A DNA stretch of 60,044 nt. It comes from Kiloniellaceae bacterium. GTDB taxonomy: Bacteria; Pseudomonadota; Alphaproteobacteria; Kiloniellales; J153. Of this stretch, positions 30,278-39,085 are shown in pieces. Position 1 is the first letter of the stretch. Each line of letters opens with the position of its first letter. Location: positions 1-60,044 of the forward strand of contig JAJFGO010000089.1 in NCBI GenBank assembly GCA_021776095.1. Reading direction: 5' to 3'. A model generated the notes under the pieces. That model had not been told where the DNA came from and ran no database searches. It saw nothing but the letters and a program-made list of their open reading frames with translations. The position numbers were made by a program, and so were the translations under genes.

Positions 30278-31155
30278 GCGCTCGTTTCGGCGTCGAGCAG
30301 CGCCTTCAAGCCCGCCTTGTAGTCCGGATAGGCCAGGCTCACGCCGAGTTCGTTCTTGAGACGGCGGTTCGAGACCCGTTTGTTGTCGCGGTAGAAGCTG
30401 CGCGCCATGGGCGATAATTCGGCGGTCTCGAAAGGGGTCAGCGGCGGCGGCGCCAGGCCGAGCAGGCCGCAGGCGTGGGCGATCACCTCTTCCGGCGGCG
30501 CCGGGTTGTCGTCGCACACATTGTAGGCCCGGCCGGGATTGGGATGGGCCATGGAGGCCTCCAGCACGCGCGCGATATCTTCGACGTGGATGCGGCTGAA
30601 GACCTGGCCCGGCTTGTCGATGCGCCGCGCCGTACCGCCGCGTACGCTGACCAGAGCGTTGCGGCCGGGCCCGTAAATGCCGGCCAAGCGGAACAGATGG
30701 ACCGGCAGGCCGGCCCGTACGTGCAGGTCCAGCCAGGCGCTTTCGGCGGCGACCCGGCGGCGGCCCCGGTCGCCGCTCGGCGTCAGATCGGACTCCTCGT
30801 CGACCCAGCCGCCGGCGCGGTCGCCGTAAACCCCCGTGGTCGAGAGATAGCCGAGCCATTGGAGGCCGTGGCGGCCGGACAGATCGGCCCCGTGGTGATC
30901 GACCACCGGATCGCCGGCCGCGTCCGGCGGCACACTGCTCAAGATATGGGTCGCGCCGGCCAGCGCCGTTGCCGGATCGTCGAGCGGCCGGTCCCGGTCG
31001 AACAGGACGGCCTCGATCCCCTCTTGCCGCATGGCCGCCATCTTGCCGGCATTCCGGGTCGTGCCCGCGACGCGCCAGCCCTGGTCCCGCACGCGCGCGG
31101 CAAGCCGGCGGGCGCTGAACCCGAGACCGAAACAGAACAGGCGGCATTCAGGCAT
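30274..31155 (-). CDS. NAD(P)-dependent epimerase/dehydratase-like protein (extended SDR)
   Basis: A 293-residue protein of the extended short-chain dehydrogenase superfamily, YeeZ-like. The N-terminal FGLGFSARRLAARV replaces the standard GxxGxxG as an atypical Rossmann loop, and the active-site-like STTGVYGD has Tyr but lacks the usual YxxxK spacing. GIYGPGRNAL and YNVCDDNPAP follow. These features suggest nucleotide binding with uncertain catalysis. The start at 31155 is preceded by GGAG; an upstream ATG at 31167 overlaps that site. Convergent with the alpha/beta hydrolase. Confidence 0.8.
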   Translation of the reverse strand: MPECRLFCFGLGFSARRLAARVRDQGWRVAGTTRNAGKMAAMRQEGIEAVLFDRDRPLDDPATALAGATHILSSVPPDAAGDPVVDHHGADLSGRHGLQWLGYLSTTGVYGDRAGGWVDEESDLTPSGDRGRRRVAAESAWLDLHVRAGLPVHLFRLAGIYGPGRNALVSVRGGTARRIDKPGQVFSRIHVEDIARVLEASMAHPNPGRAYNVCDDNPAPPEEVIAHACGLLGLAPPPLTPFETAELSPMARSFYRDNKRVSNRRLKNELGVSLAYPDYKAGLKALLDAETSA

Positions 31156-31259
31156 CGCAGTCTCCATAGGCGCGCGCCCCGCGGGGCGGACTCCATAGCG
31201 GCCGGCCGGGACGTGCGCTTGCTCTTGCGCCCGGGCCGACGCGCGGCGACTCTAGGGAC

Positions 31260-32033
31260 ATGCGATCGTTCCGACAACCGCGTGCCGCCGCCCTTGGGGC
31301 CGTGATGCTGGCCGCTTTGGCTGCGCCGGCCATGGCGCAAAGCCTGGGCCAGGGCGCGTCGTCGGACTACGCCGCCTGCATGGCCCTGGCGCAAAGGGAA
31401 CCGCAGACCGCCTTCGACGAGGCGCTGGCCTGGCGGGCCCGTGGCGGCGGCCCGGCCGCCCTGCATTGCGCCGCGGTCTCGCTGTTCGGACTGGGCCGTC
31501 ATGTGGAGGCGGCGCAGCGCCTGGAAAGCCTGTCCGACGGCATGCCGCCGGAAGCCACGGCCCCGCGCGCCCGGATCCTGGCCCAGGCCGGTCAGGCCTG
31601 GTTTCTGGCCGGGGAGAGCGGGCAGGCGGAGCGGGCACTGACCCGCGGTCTGGCGCTAACCCCCGACAATATCGAGTTGCTGATCGACCGCAGCATCGCC
31701 CTAGCGACCACCGGGCAATATTGGGAGGCAGTGGACGACCTCAACCGGGCCCACGACCTGCAGCCCGCGCGCGCCGATATCTTGGTGCTGCGCGCCAGCG
31801 CCTATCGCTCGCTGGAGGCGACGGATCTCGCCGCCGACGATCTGGCGCGGGCCCTGAAGCTCGACCCGGGCAATCCGGACGGCCTTCTGGAGCGCGGTAT
31901 CCTGCGCCGCCTGACCGGCGACGCGGCGGGCGCCCGGGCCGATTGGACCCGGATTGTCGAGACCGACCCGGCCTCGCCGGCCGCGCAGGCGGCCCGCACC
32001 AATCTGGACAATCTGGACCAAGCAACGAACTGA
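31260..32033 (+). CDS. exported TPR-repeat protein
   Basis: A 257-residue protein with a Sec signal peptide (positive start, hydrophobic core, cleavage after AMA at about residue 26). The rest forms about five helical hairpins of TPR type, clearest in residues 105-215 (AERALTRGLALTPDN, AVDDLNRAHDLQPARADI, AADDLARALKLDPGNPDG). It is likely a periplasmic scaffold. An AGGGA-type site precedes the ATG. The M20 peptidase gene begins 19 bases after its stop, so the two are probably one operon. Confidence 0.82.
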   Translation: MRSFRQPRAAALGAVMLAALAAPAMAQSLGQGASSDYAACMALAQREPQTAFDEALAWRARGGGPAALHCAAVSLFGLGRHVEAAQRLESLSDGMPPEATAPRARILAQAGQAWFLAGESGQAERALTRGLALTPDNIELLIDRSIALATTGQYWEAVDDLNRAHDLQPARADILVLRASAYRSLEATDLAADDLARALKLDPGNPDGLLERGILRRLTGDAAGARADWTRIVETDPASPAAQAARTNLDNLDQATN

Positions 32034-32052
32034 AACCGAGAAAGTCATAACC

Positions 32053-33348
32053 GTGTCTCAAGAAACACCCAATTCCAAGCTGACGGCCGAAATCGTCGCC
32101 GCAGTCGAGGCCGGCTTCGCCGAGCAGACCGCCTTCATCCAAGATCTGGTGCGCCTGCCCTCCCTACGCGGTCAGGAACACACGGCTCAGGATTTCATGC
32201 ACCGCGCCTTGGCGGCGCGCGGCTATGCCATGGACCGCTGGGCCATCGATGTGAGCGAGATCGAGAGTCACCCGGGCTTTTCCCCGGTCGCAGTCGACTA
32301 CCAAAATGCCATCAACGTGGTCGGCACCCACCGCCCCAGGGAAGAACGCGGCCGTTCGCTGATTCTGAATGGCCACATCGACGTGGTCCCGACCGGCCCG
32401 CGCGAGATGTGGCAGAGCCCGCCCTTCGAACCCCGGATCGAGGGCGACTGGCTTTACGGGCGCGGCGGCGGCGACATGAAGGCCGGTTTGGCCGCTAACA
32501 TCTTTGCCATGGACGCCCTTAAACGCCTGGGCTATCGGCCGGGCGCCACGGTGCACCTGCAATCCGTGACCGAGGAGGAATGCACCGGCAACGGCGCCTT
32601 GTCCTGCCTGGTGCGCGGCTACAAGGCCGATGCCGCGCTTATCCCGGAGCCAGAGGACGAGAAACTGGTGCGCGCCAATGCGGGCGTGATCTGGTTCCGG
32701 GTTCATGTGCGCGGCCATCCGGTTCATGTCCGCGAGGCCGGCAGCGGCGCCAATGCCATCGAGGCGTCATTCCGTTTGATCCAGGCCCTGCGCGGCCTGG
32801 AGGCGCAATGGAACGAACGGCAAAAGGACGTGCCGTACTTCGCCGAACTGGACCACCCGATCAATCTGAACATCGGCAAGATCGCCGGCGGCGACTGGGC
32901 CTCCTCCGTCCCGGCTTGGTGCAGTTTCGATTGCCGGATCGCGGTCTATCCCGGCGTCGACCCAAGGCAGGCGGCGCGCGAGATCGAGGATTGCCTGCGT
33001 GCGGCCAGCCGCAGCGACGGTTTTCTGGCCAACAACCCGCCCGAGGTCGAATACAACGGCTTTATGGCCGAGGGTTATGTCCTGGAGCCGGGCAGCGCCG
33101 CCGAGGCGGCCCTGGCGCGCGCCCATGCGCAGATCTTCCAGCGCGACCTGGAAGACATGGTTACCCCGGCCTATTTGGATGCGCGGGTCTTCGTGCTTTA
33201 CGGCGACACGCCCTGCCTGGTCTACGGGCCCCGATCCGACAACATCCACGGCTTCGACGAACGGGTGAGTCTCGCCTCGGTCAAGCAGGTCACCGCCGCC
33301 ATCGCCCTTTTCATCGCCGAATGGTGCGGCTTGGAAAAAGCAGAGTAA
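32053..33348 (+). CDS. M20 family metallopeptidase (ArgE/DapE/ACY1-like)
   Basis: A 431-residue zinc hydrolase. Metal and catalytic residues appear in order: His and Asp in NGHIDVVP, Asp in GRGGGDMKAG, Glu-Glu in VTEEECTGNGA, and the last His in NIHGFDE near the C-terminus. The central dimerisation domain is present. The family removes acyl groups from amino acids or cleaves dipeptides; this member looks like the group often called N-formyl/acetylornithine deacetylase-like, and its substrate is not determinable here. The start is the GTG at 32053; the in-frame sequence upstream is antisense-like low-complexity sequence. Confidence 0.88.
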   Translation: MSQETPNSKLTAEIVAAVEAGFAEQTAFIQDLVRLPSLRGQEHTAQDFMHRALAARGYAMDRWAIDVSEIESHPGFSPVAVDYQNAINVVGTHRPREERGRSLILNGHIDVVPTGPREMWQSPPFEPRIEGDWLYGRGGGDMKAGLAANIFAMDALKRLGYRPGATVHLQSVTEEECTGNGALSCLVRGYKADAALIPEPEDEKLVRANAGVIWFRVHVRGHPVHVREAGSGANAIEASFRLIQALRGLEAQWNERQKDVPYFAELDHPINLNIGKIAGGDWASSVPAWCSFDCRIAVYPGVDPRQAAREIEDCLRAASRSDGFLANNPPEVEYNGFMAEGYVLEPGSAAEAALARAHAQIFQRDLEDMVTPAYLDARVFVLYGDTPCLVYGPRSDNIHGFDERVSLASVKQVTAAIALFIAEWCGLEKAE

Positions 33349-33369
33349 AGAGCCCGACGCCGAAATGCT

Positions 33370-33723
33370 TCAGGTTTTGTGAAAGACGGACTTGAGCCAC
33401 CGCAAGAATGGCAGGCCGAGCAAAACCAACGCCATAGCCGATGGTGTGAATCTCCTTGTCGAGAGAAAAAGCGGCCAACGAGTATCAACCACCCTAACCG
33501 CGACCTCGCCATCAATATAGAACGTGGTTCCAAAAAAAAGATTCTGAATCTGTTCTAGAAACACGTGCAGCCCGACCATGGATAAGATCGCTGTGACAAC
33601 AAAGAGCGCCCGATTTGAAAGGTGCTGGAACCAGTAAACATAGGCGCAGAGCGCTAAAACTATGGGCAGTGCATTGATCAAAAAAATCAAGAGAGAATCC
33701 GCAAACCTGATCCAATCTTCCAC
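33370..33723 (-). CDS. small membrane protein, AT-richer than neighbours
   Basis: A 117-residue product with three hydrophobic stretches (about 8-30, 40-58 and 92-108), a short polar loop with FYIDGEVAVRVVDTRW between the second and third, and a basic end. The start is a GTG with no clear ribosome binding site. Its base composition is visibly AT-richer than the flanking genes, which suggests later acquisition. It reads in the same direction as the GST-fold gene upstream of it. I recognise no family. Confidence 0.55.
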   Translation of the reverse strand: MEDWIRFADSLLIFLINALPIVLALCAYVYWFQHLSNRALFVVTAILSMVGLHVFLEQIQNLFFGTTFYIDGEVAVRVVDTRWPLFLSTRRFTPSAMALVLLGLPFLRWLKSVFHKT

Positions 33724-33745
33724 GCTAAGTCCGATCCAGTTCTCG

Positions 33746-34414
33746 CTAGAAGTCCAAATCGGCGTAGTGCGCGGGCGGGGTCGCGCCGGCCACCAAGTCT
33801 GCCAGAATGGAACGCAGCGACGGGCGCGATTTCACCCGGGCGTACCAATCCTTGGCGCCGGCATGCTTGTCCCAGGGCACGTCGCCCAGGTAATCGACGG
33901 CCGAGATGTGCGCGGCCGCCGAAACATCGGCGAGGGAGAAGACCTCCCCGGCCAGCCAGCGGCGCCGCTCGTTCAGCCAGGCGATGTAGTCCAGGTGATA
34001 ATGGATGTTGGCCAGCCCGGCGCGGATCGCCGAGGCGTTGGGCTGCCCCAGTTTCAGGAAGCGCTTGTTGATTTTCTCCTCGATCAGGTTGCCGCTGACC
34101 TCGCGGGCGAACTTGACCGAAAACCATTGCGCCAGGCGGCGGACCTCGGCGCGGTCCAAAGGGTCGGCGCCGATCAGGGGCGGCTCGGGATAGGCCTCGT
34201 CCAGGTATTCCGCGATCACCGCCGCGCCGGCGATGGAAGTGCCATCGTCTTCCAGCATGACCGGTACCTCGCCGGCCGGATTGAGTTCCAGAAAGCTCTC
34301 GCGCCGCTCCCAGACCTGCTCGGTCTTGAGGGTGACCTCGAGGCGCTTTTCGCCCAAGACGATACGGATGAGCCGGCAACCGGGGTCGAGCGGCAGGTGA
34401 TAGAGGGTACGCAT
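33746..34414 (-). CDS. fzlA: glutathione S-transferase-fold protein, probably FtsZ-binding FzlA
   Basis: A 222-residue GST-fold protein: an N-terminal thioredoxin-like domain (MRTLYHLPLDPGCRLIRIVLGEKRL, then NPAGEVPVML) and a C-terminal helical domain. The C-terminal end TPPAHYADLDF matches what I recall of alphaproteobacterial FzlA, a GST-like cell-division protein that binds and curves FtsZ filaments. The usual catalytic Ser/Cys/Tyr at the thioredoxin-domain active site is not obvious (PLDPGCR), in keeping with a structural role. An ordinary GST is the alternative. Confidence 0.7.
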   Translation of the reverse strand: MRTLYHLPLDPGCRLIRIVLGEKRLEVTLKTEQVWERRESFLELNPAGEVPVMLEDDGTSIAGAAVIAEYLDEAYPEPPLIGADPLDRAEVRRLAQWFSVKFAREVSGNLIEEKINKRFLKLGQPNASAIRAGLANIHYHLDYIAWLNERRRWLAGEVFSLADVSAAAHISAVDYLGDVPWDKHAGAKDWYARVKSRPSLRSILADLVAGATPPAHYADLDF

Positions 34415-34500
34415 GGCGCGGGACTATAACGTGCTCACCCGGCGCTTGGGAGGGTTACCTACACACAAAGGTGGGGCGGGTCCCTTGTGCCCTAAATTTC

Positions 34501-37500
34501 TTACGCCCGCTTTTCTCCGGGTTCGTCCTCGCGCACCGGATGGGCCAGGCGGCCGAGCATCTCCTTGGGCACGATCTGCCAGAAATTGGCCTTCTCGTTG
34601 CGCCAGTTGACCAGGATCCGCTCGGCGAAGCGCGACTGGGTTTCGCGCACGTGCTCCGCGATCAAGCCGCGCACCAAGGCGTCCCAATAGGTCGTCTCGA
34701 TGCGCTGATATTCGACCCCGTCGGTGTTGATGCGCTGAGGCAAGGTTTCCTCCGGATCGTAGACAAAGGCCATGCCCCCGGTCATGCCGGCGGCGAAGTT
34801 ATCGCCGACCGGCCCCAGGATAACCACGGTGCCGCCGGTCATGTACTCGCAGCCGTTGGAGCCGCAGCCCTCGACCACCGCCACCGCGTCGGAATTGCGT
34901 ACGCAGAAACGCTCCCCGGCTTGCCCGGCGGCGAACAGGCGGCCCGCGGTCGCGCCATAGAGTACGGTATTGCCGATGATGGTGTTCTCGTTGGTCGTCA
35001 GGGGGCTCGAATTGAGCGGCCGGACCACGATGGTGCCCCCGGACAGCCCCTTGCCCACATAGTCGTTGGCATCGCCGAAGACCTCGAGCTTGAGGCCCTG
35101 CACGGCGAAGGCGCCGAGCGATTGCCCGGCCGAGCCGCGCAGGCGCACGGTCACATGGCCGGGATTGAGCCCGAACATGCCGAACCGCCGGGTGATCATG
35201 GCCGACAGCTTGGTGCCGATCGCCCGGTGAGTGTTGCGGATCGTGTACTGGAGCTGCATTTTCTCGCCCAGATCGAACAGCGGCTTGGCGTCCGCGATCA
35301 TCTGCGCGTCGAGCGTGTCCGGCACCTCGTTGCGGCCTTTCAAGGTACAGTAGACCGGCTGATCCCCGGATTCGGCCTTGGTCAGCAGCGGATTGAGATC
35401 GAGATCGTCCAGATGCGATGCGCCGCGGCTGACCTGGACCAAAAGGTCGGTCCGCCCGATCACCTCGTTAAGCGAACGGGCGCCGAGCGAGGCCAGGATC
35501 TCACGCACCTCCTCGGCCATGAAGCTGAACAGGTTGACGACCTTTTCCGGGGTGCCGGTGAATTTCTCGCGCAGATCGGGGCGTTGCGTGCAGACCCCGA
35601 CCGGGCAGGTGTTGGAATGGCATTGGCGCACCATGATGCAACCCATGGCGACCAGCGACGCGGTGCCGACGCCGAACTCCTCGGCGCCGAGAAGCGCGGC
35701 GATGACCACGTCGCGGCCGGTCTTGATGCCGCCGTCGGTGCGCAGGATGACGTTCTGGCGCAGGCGGTTCAGGGTTAGCACCTGATGCACTTCGCTGAGG
35801 CCCATCTCCCAGGGCACGCCGGCGAACTTGATCGAGGTTTGCGGGCTGGCGCCGGTGCCGCCGGAATGGCCGGAGATCAGAATCACGTCCGCCTTGGCCT
35901 TGGCGACCCCGGCGGCGATGGTGCCGATGCCCGAACGGGCGACCAGTTTCACGCAGACCCGGGCGTCGGGATTGATCTGCTTTAGGTCGTAGATGAGCTG
36001 CGCCAGATCCTCGATCGAATAGATATCGTGATGGGGCGGGGGCGAGATCAGCATGACGCCGGGCGTCGAGTGGCGCAGCTTGGCGATGGCCTCGGTCACC
36101 TTGAAAGCGGGTAGTTGGCCGCCCTCGCCGGGCTTGGCGCCCTGGGCGACCTTGATCTCGATCTCGCGGCAATTGCTCAGGTATTCGGCGGTAACGCCGA
36201 AACGGCCCGAAGCGATCTGCTTAATCGCAGAGTTTTCGTTGTCGCCGTTGGCGCGCGGCACGAAGCGCGCCGGATCCTCGCCGCCCTCGCCGGAATCCGA
36301 CTTGGCGCCGATCCGGTTCATGGCGATGTTCAGGGTGCCGTGAGCCTCCGTCCCCAGGGCGCCCAGCGACATACCCGGGGTGACGAAGCGTTTGCGCAAG
36401 GAGGTGATGGATTCGACCTCTTCGATCGGCGCCGGAGTCACGCCGTCCCGCTTGAATCCCAGCAAGTCGCGCAAGGTCACCGGGGGCAGCTTGTCCATGC
36501 CCTCGCTAAACTTTTTGTAAGTGGAATAGGATTCGGTCGCGACCGCGGCCTGAAGGGTATGGATCAGGCCGGCCTCCCAGGCATGCTGCTCGCCGCCGCG
36601 CCGATAGCGATAGAAGCCGCCGATCGGCAGCGCGACGTAGTCGCCTGACCAGGCGATTTCGTGGCGTTCCAACACATTCTGCTGGATGCCGGTCAGGCCC
36701 ATGCCGGACAGGCGACTGGGCATGGTTGGGAAATATTCGTCGACCAGGGTGCGCGACAGGCCGACCGCTTCGAAATTGTAGCCGCCGCGGTAGGACGACA
36801 GGACCGAGATGCCCATCTTGGATATGATCTTGAGCAGGCCGTCGTCGACCGCCTGCTTATAGCGGCGCACGCAGTCCTCGAAGCTCAAATCACCGAACAG
36901 GCCGCGACGGTGCCGGTCGGCGATGGATTCCTGGGCCACGTAGGCATTGATGGTGGTCGCGCCGACGCCGATCAGCACAGCAAAGTTGTGAACGTCCAGG
37001 CAATCGCCGCTGCGCACGTTGATCGAGGTGAAGGTGCGCAGATCCTGGTGCATGAGGTGGGAATGCACCGCCCCGGCCGCCAGGATCATGGGGATCGCCG
37101 CCCGCTCCGCCCCGGCGTGCTCGTCGCTCAAGATAATATGCTCGCAACCGCCGCGCACCGCGTCCTCCGATTCACGGCGGATGCGGTCCAGCGCGTCTTT
37201 CAAGGCGGTTTCGCCGCCGCTCTGGTCAAAGGTGCAATCGATACTGAAGGCGGTCGCCGCCATATAGGTGCGCATGGCCTCGAACTCGGCATTCGAGAGG
37301 ACCGGAGAATCGAGTTGTAGCAGGCGGCACTGGGATTCGTTCTCGTCCAGGATGTTGCCCAGATTGCCCAGCCGGGTCTTAACAGTCATGACCCGGCGTT
37401 CGCGCAGGGAATCGATCGGCGGGTTGGTCACCTGAGAGAAATTCTGCCGGAAGAAATGGTGCAGGCCGCGGTTGCAATCCGACAGCACCGCCAGCGGCGT

Positions 37501-39066
37501 GTCGTCGCCCATGGACCCGGTCGCTTCCTTGGCGTCCGCGACCATGGGGTGCAGGATCAGCTCCATGTCCTCCATGGTCAGCCCGGCCGCCAATTGCCGG
37601 CGGCGCAGGGTCTCGCGGTCGAAGGTCGCGGGTTCGCCATGGTCGGGGCGGATCAGATCGTCGATGCGCTTGATGTGCGCGGTCCAGCTGCCGTAGGGCC
37701 GTTGCGCCGCCAGGTAATCCTTCATCTCGCGGTCGTGGTAGAGCTTGCCCTCCTGCAGGTCGACCGCGATCATCTGACCCGGACCCAGGCGGCCCTTTTC
37801 GATGATCTTGGTTTCGTCCAAGCGCACCATGCCCGTTTCCGAGCCGGCGAACAGCAGGCCGTCGTCGGTGATCGAATAGCGCAGCGGGCGCAGCCCGTTG
37901 CGGTCCATGCCGGCAATCGCCCAGCGCCCGCCATAGGCGCAAACCGCCGCCGGACCGTCCCAAGGCTCCATCACCGCGTTGCAATAGCTATAAAGCCGTT
38001 TGTAGGCCTCGGGCATGGGCCCGTCGTCGCGCCAGGCTTCCGGGATCAACATGGACTTGGCGAGCGGCAAATCGCGGCCGGCGCGCACCAAGAGCTCGAA
38101 CACCGTGTCCAGGATCGATGAGTCCGACCCACCGGGCGGCACGATCGGCTTAAGGTCGGAGATGTTGTCGCCGAAGACCGGGGACGCCAGGCGGCATTCG
38201 TGCGCCTTCATCCAGTTGGCGTTGCCTTTCAGCGTGTTGATCTCGCCGTTGTGGGCGATGATGCGAAACGGCTGCGCCAGGCGCCAGGTCGGAAAGGTGT
38301 TGGTCGAATAGCGCTGGTGAAAGATCGCGAAACAGGATTCGAAGCGCGGATCGCATAGATCGGGATAGAAGGCGTCGAGTTGCTCGGCCAGGAACATGCC
38401 CTTGTAGATGATCGAGCGGCAGGACAACGAGCAAATATAGAAATCCTGGATCGATTCCGATTCGGCGGCCCGTTCGATCCGGCGCCGGATGATGTAGAGA
38501 TCGACTTCGAATTCCTGATCGGTGGTGCCCCGGCTGTTGGCGATCATGATCTGCTCGATCTCGGGCCGGGTGTTCTCCGCCTTCTCGCCGATCATGCTGG
38601 TGTTCACCGGAACCTGGCGCCAGCCGTGAATCGTGTAGCCGTAGTTCAGAATCTCGCGCTCGACCAGCACCCGGCAGCGTTCCTGGGCCACGAAATCGGT
38701 ACGCGGCAGAAAAATCATGCCGACCGCGATGCTTTGTTCGCCCGGGGTGTGCCCGGTGCGCGAGACGTGTTCGCGGAAAAAGTCCTGCGGGATTTGCACG
38801 TGGATGCCGGCGCCGTCCCCGGTCCGGCCGTCGGCGTCGACCGCGCCGCGATGCCAGACCGCTTTCAGGGCGGCGATGCCCGCCTCGACCACACTGCGGC
38901 GCGGCTTGCCGTCGATCGCCACGACCAAGCCGACGCCGCAGGCGTCGTGCTCCTCGGCCGGATCGTAAAGGCCGTCGCGGGCCAAGCGCGCGGCCTCGCG
39001 CGGCCAGGCCTCGATAAAGTCGGCGGCGGATTCGCGCGCCTTGGATGGATTGCCGGTGTCGCTCAT
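34501..39066 (-). CDS. gltB: glutamate synthase (NADPH) large subunit
   Basis: A 1521-residue subunit converting glutamine and 2-oxoglutarate to two glutamates. After a propeptide of about 44 residues, the class II amidotransferase nucleophile is the Cys of EEHDACGVG. The central and FMN-binding domains follow, with the 3Fe-4S ligands in MGCIMVRQCHSNTCPVGV, and the C-terminal beta-helix is complete. The ATG at 39066 replaces an upstream start at 39240 whose extra residues are not family-like. It lies 19 bases after gltD, the reverse of the E. coli gltB-gltD order. Confidence 0.97.
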   Translation of the reverse strand: MSDTGNPSKARESAADFIEAWPREAARLARDGLYDPAEEHDACGVGLVVAIDGKPRRSVVEAGIAALKAVWHRGAVDADGRTGDGAGIHVQIPQDFFREHVSRTGHTPGEQSIAVGMIFLPRTDFVAQERCRVLVEREILNYGYTIHGWRQVPVNTSMIGEKAENTRPEIEQIMIANSRGTTDQEFEVDLYIIRRRIERAAESESIQDFYICSLSCRSIIYKGMFLAEQLDAFYPDLCDPRFESCFAIFHQRYSTNTFPTWRLAQPFRIIAHNGEINTLKGNANWMKAHECRLASPVFGDNISDLKPIVPPGGSDSSILDTVFELLVRAGRDLPLAKSMLIPEAWRDDGPMPEAYKRLYSYCNAVMEPWDGPAAVCAYGGRWAIAGMDRNGLRPLRYSITDDGLLFAGSETGMVRLDETKIIEKGRLGPGQMIAVDLQEGKLYHDREMKDYLAAQRPYGSWTAHIKRIDDLIRPDHGEPATFDRETLRRRQLAAGLTMEDMELILHPMVADAKEATGSMGDDTPLAVLSDCNRGLHHFFRQNFSQVTNPPIDSLRERRVMTVKTRLGNLGNILDENESQCRLLQLDSPVLSNAEFEAMRTYMAATAFSIDCTFDQSGGETALKDALDRIRRESEDAVRGGCEHIILSDEHAGAERAAIPMILAAGAVHSHLMHQDLRTFTSINVRSGDCLDVHNFAVLIGVGATTINAYVAQESIADRHRRGLFGDLSFEDCVRRYKQAVDDGLLKIISKMGISVLSSYRGGYNFEAVGLSRTLVDEYFPTMPSRLSGMGLTGIQQNVLERHEIAWSGDYVALPIGGFYRYRRGGEQHAWEAGLIHTLQAAVATESYSTYKKFSEGMDKLPPVTLRDLLGFKRDGVTPAPIEEVESITSLRKRFVTPGMSLGALGTEAHGTLNIAMNRIGAKSDSGEGGEDPARFVPRANGDNENSAIKQIASGRFGVTAEYLSNCREIEIKVAQGAKPGEGGQLPAFKVTEAIAKLRHSTPGVMLISPPPHHDIYSIEDLAQLIYDLKQINPDARVCVKLVARSGIGTIAAGVAKAKADVILISGHSGGTGASPQTSIKFAGVPWEMGLSEVHQVLTLNRLRQNVILRTDGGIKTGRDVVIAALLGAEEFGVGTASLVAMGCIMVRQCHSNTCPVGVCTQRPDLREKFTGTPEKVVNLFSFMAEEVREILASLGARSLNEVIGRTDLLVQVSRGASHLDDLDLNPLLTKAESGDQPVYCTLKGRNEVPDTLDAQMIADAKPLFDLGEKMQLQYTIRNTHRAIGTKLSAMITRRFGMFGLNPGHVTVRLRGSAGQSLGAFAVQGLKLEVFGDANDYVGKGLSGGTIVVRPLNSSPLTTNENTIIGNTVLYGATAGRLFAAGQAGERFCVRNSDAVAVVEGCGSNGCEYMTGGTVVILGPVGDNFAAGMTGGMAFVYDPEETLPQRINTDGVEYQRIETTYWDALVRGLIAEHVRETQSRFAERILVNWRNEKANFWQIVPKEMLGRLAHPVREDEPGEKRA

Positions 39067-39085
39067 GGCCTTCGCCTTCAATAGA

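Noticed and set aside
34471-35778. 435-codon plus-strand open frame opposite gltB
   Set aside because: It is antisense to conserved gltB domains and lacks a ribosome binding site.
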